This document shows, piece after piece, positions 58,256 to 64,000 of a stretch of 64,000 nt of DNA (its first letter is position 1; every line of letters starts with the position of its first letter). The notes beneath the pieces were generated by a model that saw nothing but the letters and a program-made list of their open reading frames with translations, did no database searches and was not told the origin of the DNA. This DNA is from SXMI01 sp964391365 (GTDB taxonomy: Bacteria; Actinomycetota; Acidimicrobiia; Acidimicrobiales; Microtrichaceae), in NCBI GenBank assembly GCA_964391365.1, contig CAYMKW010000003.1, positions 19,632-83,631 on the forward strand, given 5' to 3'. Both the position numbers and the translations under genes were made by a program.

Positions 58256-59625
58256 CACCAGGTCCGGAGGTACCGCTGCAGCTCGAAGCTCGACACGTGG
58301 GTCCGGTAACCGCTCCACTCGGCGCGCTTGTTGCGGAGGAACCACTCGAAGATGTGCTCGCCGAGTGCCTCCCGCACCAGGTCCGACCCCTCCATCCGGT
58401 CGAGCGCCGTGGCGAGGTTGTTCGGGAGCAGGTCGACGGCGTCCGCCCGACGATCGATCTCGGTGAGGTCGGCACCGGCCGACTCGGGACCCAGTTCGTA
58501 GTTGCCGTGGATCCCGGCGAGTCCGGCGGCCAGCAGCACCGAGAACGCCAGGTACGGATTGCAGGCCGGGTCGATCGCCCGGTACTCGATCCGCGTGCCC
58601 TGCGATTCCTTGTTGCGCTTGGGGATCGGCACCCGGACCAGGGCGGAGCGGTCGTTGCGGGCCCACGCGATGTGGACCGGCGCCTCGAACCCGGCGACGA
58701 GCCGCTTGTAGGAGTTCACGAGCTGGTTGGTGACAGCCGTGATCTCACCGGCGTGGGCGAGGATGCCGGCGATGAACGCCCGGGCGACCTTGGACAGGCC
58801 GTACTCGGCGTCCGCGTCGTAGAACGCGTTGGTGTCGCCCTGCCACAGCGAGAGGTGGGTGTGCATCCCGGATCCCTGCACACCCTCCATGGGCTTGGGC
58901 ATGAACGTGGCGTGGACGCCGGAGGCGACGGCGACCTCGCGCACGATCATCCGGAGCGCCATGACGTTGTCGGCCATGCCGAGCGCGTCCGTGTACCGCA
59001 GGTCGATCTCGTGCTGGGACGGTGCGTCCTCGTGGAACGAGTACTCCACCGGGATCCCGCTCGACTCGAGCCGCTGGATCGTCCGGCGTCGGATGTCGGA
59101 GGTCTCGTCGAGCGTCGTGAGGTCGAAGTAGCTGGCCTGGTCCAGCGGCTGGGGCGCCGTCGTCGGGTCGTCGGAGCCGAGGTAGAAGTACTCGACCTCG
59201 GGGGCGCACATGAACTCGAAGCCGGCCTCGGCGGCTCGCTGCAGGTTGCGGCGCAGGACCTGGCGGGGGTCGCCCTGGAACGGCGCCCCGTCCAGGTCGG
59301 CGATGTCGCAGTAGATGCGGGCCGTCACGTCGTCGCCGCCGCCGGCCATCAGCTGGAACGAGTTCGGGTCCGGGAACGCCAGCACGTCGCTCTCCTGGAC
59401 CCGGCTGAACCCGTCGATGGCGGAGCCGTCGAACTGGACGCCCTCCTCGAAGGCTGCGTCGAGTTCGACCGGCGAGATCGCCACCGACTTGAGCTGCCCC
59501 AGGACGTCGGTGAACCACAGTCGCACCATGCGGACCCGCCGCTCCTCGACCGTCCGCAGCACGTAGTCCCGCTGCTGTCCGGCGGTGGCGTCGTCGAACT
59601 CACCGAAGTTCATGGTGTCGTCCAT
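58255..59625 (-). CDS. glnA: Type I glutamine synthetase
   Basis: 456 residues. Makes glutamine from glutamate and ammonia. VRLWFTDVLGQLKSVAI, EGVQFDGSAIDGF, APEVEYFYL, NGY-free GSGMHTHLSLW, and the ATP-binding VPIPKRNKESQGTRIEYRAIDPACNPYLAFSVLLAAGLAG are present. No Tyr adenylylation site of the NLYDLPPEE type is visible in the C-terminal part, so this is likely the non-adenylylated GSI-alpha type. ATG at 59625 is 6 nt from TACCGT. Upstream of the GlnR-like gene. Confidence 0.95.
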   Translation of the reverse strand: MDDTMNFGEFDDATAGQQRDYVLRTVEERRVRMVRLWFTDVLGQLKSVAISPVELDAAFEEGVQFDGSAIDGFSRVQESDVLAFPDPNSFQLMAGGGDDVTARIYCDIADLDGAPFQGDPRQVLRRNLQRAAEAGFEFMCAPEVEYFYLGSDDPTTAPQPLDQASYFDLTTLDETSDIRRRTIQRLESSGIPVEYSFHEDAPSQHEIDLRYTDALGMADNVMALRMIVREVAVASGVHATFMPKPMEGVQGSGMHTHLSLWQGDTNAFYDADAEYGLSKVARAFIAGILAHAGEITAVTNQLVNSYKRLVAGFEAPVHIAWARNDRSALVRVPIPKRNKESQGTRIEYRAIDPACNPYLAFSVLLAAGLAGIHGNYELGPESAGADLTEIDRRADAVDLLPNNLATALDRMEGSDLVREALGEHIFEWFLRNKRAEWSGYRTHVSSFELQRYLRTW

Positions 59626-59631
59626 CCGTTC

Positions 59632-59637
59632 ACGGTA
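59632..59637 (-). promoter_or_regulatory. -10 element (TACCGT) for leaderless glnA
   Basis: TACCGT on the minus strand, six bases, then ATG at 59625. Confidence 0.5.
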
Positions 59638-59732
59638 GTTCGGGGTCCCCGGCGGCTCCACGGTCGGACCGTGTGCCGGGTGCGCATGGGTGTACCAGTC
59701 GACACGACGGATCCGGAAGGCCCGGGCGCCCA

Positions 59733-59772
59733 GTTCACACAGCGTTCACAGTGGGGCAACGGCCGGGAAAAC
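59733..59772. promoter_or_regulatory. Candidate GlnR-type operator between GSI and GSII
   Basis: GTTCAC at 59733, GTTCAC at 59744, GGCAAC at 59755 and GGAAAA at 59766 follow each other at an exact 11-bp period. GlnR operators in Streptomyces use four AC-rich five-mers at the same period. It lies in the 270-bp divergent gap. The second and fourth units deviate from the published consensus. Confidence 0.5.
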
Positions 59773-59895
59773 GCCCTCCTGCAGCCTCGCTGTGCCCGGC
59801 CGTGCCGCTCGGTTCCGAGCGTTGGACCGGGTGGTGCAAGTATCGGGCCAGTTTCGCCGCACCGGCGGAACGATGACGAAGGAGCAGGTGATCCC

Positions 59896-60909
59896 GTGGC
59901 GTATCGGGCTGAGTACATCTGGATCGACGGGACCGAGCCCGTCCCGCTGATCCGTTCCAAGACCAAGATCCTCGACGACGGTGCCGAACCCGGCATCTGG
60001 GGTTTCGACGGGTCCTCCACCAACCAGGCGCCCGGGTCCAACTCGGACTGCGTGCTGAACCCCGTGTTCACGTGTCCGGACCCGATCCGCGGCGGCAACG
60101 ACGTCCTCGTGCTGAACGAGGTCCTGCTGCCCGAGACCATGGAGCCGCACCCGACGAACACCCGTGCGGCCTGCGCGGCGGTGGCCGAGAAGTACGCCTC
60201 CTTCGAGCCGTGGTTCGGAATGGAGCAGGAGTACACCTTCTTCAAGGAGGGTCGTCCGCTCGGTTGGCCCAGCGAGGGCTACTACTACCCGGCCCCGCAG
60301 GGCCCGTACTACTGCGGCGTCGGTGCGGTGGAGATCGCGGGTCGCGACATCGTCGAGGCGCACACCACGGCCTGCATCGAGGCCGGCCTGCAGATCTCGG
60401 GCACGAACGCCGAGGTCATGCTCGGTCAGTGGGAGTACCAGATCGGCCCGGCGGGCACGCTCGAGGTCGGCGACCAGATGTGGATCGCCCGCTACCTCCT
60501 CTACCGGATCGCCGAGGACTTCGGCGTGAACGCCTCCATCTCGGCCAAGCCCATCAAGGGTGACTGGAACGGGGCGGGCTGTCACACGAACTTCTCGACC
60601 AAGCAGATGCGTGAGTCCTACGAGCCGATCATCGCCGCCTGCGAGGCGATGGGTGGCGAGGGCAAGGTCGAGGAGCACCTGGCCGGCTACGGCCACGGGT
60701 ACGAGGACCGGCTCACCGGCCTCCACGAGACGGCCCACTACTCGCAGTTCCGCTACGGCGTGTCCGACCGCGGGGCGTCCATCCGGATCCCGTGGCAGGT
60801 GGCCCAGGACCAGAAGGGCTACATCGAGGACCGTCGGCCGAACGCCAACTGCGACCCCTACGTGGTGGCCCGGCTGATCACCGAGACGGTCTGCTCGGCC
60901 GCCAGCTGA
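59896..60909 (+). CDS. Type II glutamine synthetase
   Basis: 337 residues, the short eukaryote-like form found in some actinobacteria. PGIWGFDGSSTNQAPGSNSDCVL, WFGMEQEYTFF, GPYYCGVGA, WEYQIGPAGTLEVGDQMWIARYLL and GDWNGAGCHTNFSTKQMR are its motifs. GTG at 59896 with AAGGAG 11 nt upstream. Divergent from GSI, with an apparent shared operator. Confidence 0.96.
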   Translation: MAYRAEYIWIDGTEPVPLIRSKTKILDDGAEPGIWGFDGSSTNQAPGSNSDCVLNPVFTCPDPIRGGNDVLVLNEVLLPETMEPHPTNTRAACAAVAEKYASFEPWFGMEQEYTFFKEGRPLGWPSEGYYYPAPQGPYYCGVGAVEIAGRDIVEAHTTACIEAGLQISGTNAEVMLGQWEYQIGPAGTLEVGDQMWIARYLLYRIAEDFGVNASISAKPIKGDWNGAGCHTNFSTKQMRESYEPIIAACEAMGGEGKVEEHLAGYGHGYEDRLTGLHETAHYSQFRYGVSDRGASIRIPWQVAQDQKGYIEDRRPNANCDPYVVARLITETVCSAAS

Positions 60910-60930
60910 GCGCAGCAGCACCGTCGATTC

Positions 60931-60954
60931 GTGGGGGCCCTCCGGGGCCCCCAC
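60931..60954 (+). terminator. Hairpin after GSII
   Basis: A perfect 10-bp stem GTGGGGGCCC / GGGCCCCCAC with a 4-nt TCCG loop, 22 nt after the stop. No T-tract. Confidence 0.7.
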
Positions 60955-61033
60955 GGTCGCGTCCGGGCAGCGGTCCGGATCGGACGACGGTGCCGAGCGT
61001 CGCCCTTCGTTCGTCGGGCGACCGTCGGGTGCC

Positions 61034-61039
61034 TAGCCT
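61034..61039 (+). promoter_or_regulatory. -10 element (TAGCCT) for leaderless nadE
   Basis: TAGCCT, seven bases, then GTG at 61047. Confidence 0.5.
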
Positions 61040-61046
61040 GCATCCC

Positions 61047-62789
61047 GTGGCGACGATCCGGGTGGCCCTCGCACAGCTCGACCTGACCGTCGGCGCGCTC
61101 GACGAGAACGTGGAGCAGGTCGCGCTGGCCCACGTCCGGGCCGAACGTGCCGGTGCCGACGTGCTGCTCGTCCCGGAGCTGGCCATTCCCGGCTACCCAC
61201 CCGAGGACCTCCTCCTGAAGCCGGGGTTCGTGGACGACCAGGAGGCGGCGCTGCGGCGGCTCGCCGGGCGCATCACCGGCCACTGTGCGGCCGTGGTCGG
61301 TTGGGTCGAGGGTCGACGCCGACGGGGCGCCGACCCGCACGACCCGCTGGACGGACCCTGGAACGCCGCGGCCGTGATCCACGAGGGCACCGTCGTCGGG
61401 AGCTACCGCAAGCAGGCCCTGCCCAACTACGCCGTGTTCGACGAGCCCCGCTACTTCGACCCGGGCCCCGAGGGTCAGCCGCTCGTCGAGATCGCCGGGA
61501 TCCGGTGCGCCGTGTCGGTGTGCGAGGACGTCTGGCTGGACGACGGCCCGGCTGCGGCGGCCTGCGCCGCCGGTGCCCAGGTGATCCTGAACGTCAACGC
61601 CTCGCCGTTCCATGTCGGCAAGCAACGGATCCGTGAGGCGATGTTGCGCCGCCGGGTCGAGGAGTGCGGGGTGCCGGTCGCCTACCTGAACCTGGTGAGC
61701 GGTCAGGACGACCTGGTGTTCGACGGTGGATCCGTGGTGATCGACGCCGAGGGCACCCTGCTGGCCAGGCTCGAGCGCTTCGAGCCCGACGAGCAGGTCG
61801 TCGACGTCCCGGTGCCGGATCGCCCCGCTCCGGGTGCGGTCCGTGACGTGGTGGTCGTGAGCCACGACTCCGGTGGGCTCGGCCACGACCCTCCGGCCGA
61901 CGGCGTCGTCGCCGCATCGCCCGAGGGTCCGGCCGAGGTCTGGGCGGCGCTCTGCCTGGGTGTCCGTGACTACGCCCGCAAGAACGGATTCACAGAGGTG
62001 ACGCTCGGCCTGTCGGGCGGTGTGGACTCGGCGCTCGTCGCAGCGATCGCCGCCGATGCGCTCGGCCCCGACGCAGTGCACGTGGTGCTCATGCCCTCGC
62101 GCTTCTCCTCCGACCACTCGGTCGCCGACGCCCTCGAGCTGGCGGCCAACCTCGGCGTCGATGCCCGGACGGTGCCGATCGAGCCCGCCCACGGTGCGCT
62201 GATCGACATGCTCTCGCCCAGTTTCGGCGACCTGCCTGCGGACCTGACCGAGGAGAACCTCCAGTCCCGGATCCGCGGGGTGGTGCTGATGGCGCTGTCC
62301 AACAAGTTCGGCTGGCTGGTCCTCACGACCGGGAACAAGAGCGAGACGGCGGTCGGCTACTCGACGCTCTACGGCGACACCGCCGGCGGTCTCGCCGTCA
62401 TCAAGGACGTGCCCAAGCTGCTCGTCTACGAACTGTGCCGCTGGCGCAACGAGCAGGCTGACGGCCCGGTCATCCCGGCATCGATCCTCACCAAGCTGCC
62501 GTCGGCGGAGCTGCGGGAGGACCAGCACGATCAGCAGAGCCTGCCCCCCTACGAGGTGCTCGACCCGCTGATCGAGGCCTACGTGGACGGCGACGCGACG
62601 AGCGAGGAGCTGATCTCCGTCGGCCACGACGCCGAGCTGGTGGTCCGGATCGCCTCGCTCGTCGACACCGCCGAGTACAAGCGGCGGCAGTCGCCGCCCG
62701 GCATCCGGATCTCGGAGAAGGCCTTCGGTCGTGACCGCCGCCTCCCCATCACCAACCGCTACCGCCCTCGCCGACGGGAGGCCACGTGA
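61047..62789 (+). CDS. nadE: Glutamine-dependent NAD+ synthetase
   Basis: 580 residues. N-terminal nitrilase-type glutaminase with Glu44 (VPELAIPGYPPEDL), the lysine of SYRKQALPNY and the nucleophile of VSVCEDVW; C-terminal synthetase with the P-loop LGLSGGVDSAL and TTGNKSETAVGYSTLYGD. Last step of NAD synthesis; glutamine from the neighbouring synthetases is its nitrogen source. Overlaps the next gene by GTGA. Confidence 0.97.
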   Translation: MATIRVALAQLDLTVGALDENVEQVALAHVRAERAGADVLLVPELAIPGYPPEDLLLKPGFVDDQEAALRRLAGRITGHCAAVVGWVEGRRRRGADPHDPLDGPWNAAAVIHEGTVVGSYRKQALPNYAVFDEPRYFDPGPEGQPLVEIAGIRCAVSVCEDVWLDDGPAAAACAAGAQVILNVNASPFHVGKQRIREAMLRRRVEECGVPVAYLNLVSGQDDLVFDGGSVVIDAEGTLLARLERFEPDEQVVDVPVPDRPAPGAVRDVVVVSHDSGGLGHDPPADGVVAASPEGPAEVWAALCLGVRDYARKNGFTEVTLGLSGGVDSALVAAIAADALGPDAVHVVLMPSRFSSDHSVADALELAANLGVDARTVPIEPAHGALIDMLSPSFGDLPADLTEENLQSRIRGVVLMALSNKFGWLVLTTGNKSETAVGYSTLYGDTAGGLAVIKDVPKLLVYELCRWRNEQADGPVIPASILTKLPSAELREDQHDQQSLPPYEVLDPLIEAYVDGDATSEELISVGHDAELVVRIASLVDTAEYKRRQSPPGIRISEKAFGRDRRLPITNRYRPRRREAT

Positions 62790-63292
62790 CGGAAACCGGG
62801 TTCCCGGGGGCGCTCGAACTGCAGGCACTCCGCCTCGGCCGTCTCGTTCGCGTCGAGGAGCAGCTCGTCGAGGTGCTCGGCGTGCAGCTCGCCCGTGCCG
62901 CCGACGCAGCCGTGGTCGTCGCCCTGGCCGATCGGATCCGTTGTCACCGCCACGCGGCCTCGATCGTCCGGGACCGGCTTCCGGTGCTCCGGGAGTTCCC
63001 GGTCGACCGGCTCGTCGACGACGCGTCGGTGCCCGAGTGGACCGCAGCACTCGAGGCCCTGCAGGCAGCCGAGGCCGAGGACGCGATCCGGATCGAGCGG
63101 GCGCTCACGGTGGCGCTCGCCGACGCCTACCGGGGTGTCGTCGCCGTTGCCAGCCCTGCGGGGGCGCCGTCGGTCCGACGGCACCTCGCCGCCCTGGCCG
63201 AGACCCTGGATGGCGACGGCCCTGTCGCCCCGCTACCGGCCGGGTTCCCGACCGCCGCCGACCTGACGCTGGACCTCATGGGCCGGAGCTGA
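62786..63292 (+). CDS. Unknown helical protein coupled to nadE
   Basis: 168 residues; no family recognised. The sequence is rich in Ala, Leu, Arg and Glu and predicted almost entirely helical (LELQALRLGRLVRVEEQLVEVLGVQLARAADAAVVVALADRIRCHRHAASIVRDRLP). One Cys and several His (CHRHAA) are noted. A four-helix bundle is plausible. GTG at 62786 overlaps the nadE stop, so its function may relate to that pathway or merely share its expression. Confidence 0.75.
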   Translation: MTETGFPGALELQALRLGRLVRVEEQLVEVLGVQLARAADAAVVVALADRIRCHRHAASIVRDRLPVLREFPVDRLVDDASVPEWTAALEALQAAEAEDAIRIERALTVALADAYRGVVAVASPAGAPSVRRHLAALAETLDGDGPVAPLPAGFPTAADLTLDLMGRS

Positions 63293-63603
63293 ACCGCCGG
63301 AATCCGCGCTGATAGTGGTGAAGCAGGCGCTCAACGCGCGATTCTCGGGTGTCTGGCCAGTTGATTCGCCCCGAAGGTGTCGAACGGCACACCAGCGTGG
63401 GCATGGCCGGGTGGTCACCCGGAGGAAGGGGTTGACTCGTCCCGTACAGTAAACCTCTGCGTCACACGATGTTCGCTGTGGCGCGACGTGTCCCACCGAG
63501 CGGGTCGGTCGGCGGCAGGCCCGGGGCGGACGCCGTCCGGTGGTCGCCGGGCGGTTCCGGGACACCGAGCGGGAACCAACCAGCGCGTAGTCGAGGAGCC
63601 GGA
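63293..63603. other. 311-nt gap upstream of the sigma factor gene
   Basis: No gene, RNA structure or repeat recognised. Promoter-like elements are TTGACT at 63432-63437 and TACAGT at 63445-63450, but they are only 7 nt apart and cannot form one standard promoter. The leader from there to the sigma start would be about 150 nt. Confidence 0.4.
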
Positions 63604-64000
63604 ATGGCCAAGGATCGAGTCGAACGAGACGAGGAGGACCTGGTCCGCCTCTACCTGACCGACATCGGCCAGTACCCGCTCCTGACCAAGGACGACGAGG
63701 TGCGGCTGGCCCAGGCCATCGAGAACGGCACGGCCGCCCGCGAAGAGCTCGAGGCCAACCCGAAGGGGCTCTCACCTGCCCGCAAGCGGGAACTCCGTCG
63801 GGTGTCGCGTGACGGCGAGAACGCCGAGCGGACCTTCGTCCAGTCGAACCTCCGTCTGGTCGTGTCGATCGCCAAGAAGTACCAGGCGTCGGGACTCCCG
63901 CTGCTGGACCTGATCCAGGAGGGGAACCTGGGCCTCATGCACGCCGTCGAGAAGTTCGACTGGCGAAAGGGCTTCAAGTTCTCGACCTACGCGACCTGGT
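63604..64000 (+). CDS. RNA polymerase sigma-70 factor, principal-like (partial)
   Basis: 132 codons to the window edge. Region 1.2 (LVRLYLTDIGQYPLLTKDDEVRLAQAIENG) and region 2 (ERTFVQSNLRLVVSIAKKYQASGLPLLDLIQEGNLGLMHAVEKFDWRKGFKFSTYATW) are clear. The protein starts almost at region 1.2, lacking a long region 1.1, so it is a group 2 or short primary factor. ATG at 63604 with GAGGAG upstream. Regions 3-4 lie outside the window. Confidence 0.92.
   Translation, partial: MAKDRVERDEEDLVRLYLTDIGQYPLLTKDDEVRLAQAIENGTAAREELEANPKGLSPARKRELRRVSRDGENAERTFVQSNLRLVVSIAKKYQASGLPLLDLIQEGNLGLMHAVEKFDWRKGFKFSTYATW

Noticed and set aside
63432..63450. TTGACT and TACAGT as the -35/-10 pair of the sigma gene
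   Set aside because: They are only 7 nt apart, far below the 16-19 nt needed, so they cannot be one promoter.

Overview
This is a GC-rich chromosomal window carrying the replication origin of an actinobacterium. The evidence is the block rpmH-rnpA-yidD-yidC-jag-rsmG-parA-parB reading right and dnaA-dnaN-recF-dciA-gyrB-gyrA reading left. It also has actinobacterial marker families: DUF3566 after gyrA, a WhiB protein, a CwlM-like protein, DUF6049, DUF5318 and a paired ArsA-like ATPase. The absence of mycolic-acid and sporulation neighbours, plus a Rv3910-type kinase without MurJ, points to a deep lineage such as Acidimicrobiia; that class assignment is inference. No rRNA, CRISPR array, insertion sequence or prophage was seen. 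The only selfish element recognised is an intein in dnaB.

Layout. 1-7.0 kb (minus): end of a Rossmann oxidoreductase, a 45-residue DLW-39-like membrane peptide, tRNA-Ile, then gyrB-gyrA-TadE-like-DUF3566, whose last three genes are joined by 4-nt overlaps. 7.2-11.4 kb (minus): dciA, recF, dnaN, dnaA. 11.4-11.8 kb: oriC with DnaA boxes. 11.8-17.4 kb (plus): ribosome, membrane-insertion and partition genes, with two parS sites just before parA. 17.5-25.0 kb (minus): CwlM-like protein, trxA, trxB, a membrane kinase, DUF6049 protein and acetyltransferase. 25.1-36.2 kb (mostly plus): cca, universal stress protein, methyltransferase (minus), DUF5318, class A PBP, panB, rpsF-ssb-rpsR-rplI and intein-containing dnaB. 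36.3-50 kb: metabolic genes (aat, hydroxyacyl-CoA dehydrogenase, lysC, asd, hemW), a CAP protein, tRNA-Pro, a receiver protein, the ArsA pair and NfeD. 50-54.4 kb: WhiB, FxsA, NUDIX, a 23-bp minisatellite, and an iron-sulfur group (mrp, a SufR-like regulator, an A-type carrier). 54.4-64 kb: a Tat lipoprotein, a compact 2Fe-2S/molybdopterin-type fusion, RidA, a nitrogen group (orphan OmpR-type regulator, GSI, GSII), nadE and the start of a sigma-70 gene.

The strongest cross-cutting signal is start architecture. At least thirteen genes that begin transcription units have TANNNT exactly 6-7 nt before an ATG or GTG, the signature of leaderless mRNAs. Genes inside operons are instead coupled by ATGA, GTGA, TTGA or TGATG overlaps. 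One gene, aat, has only a CTG start in a CTGA overlap, and the CwlM-like gene has no ATG, GTG or TTG before its first domain.
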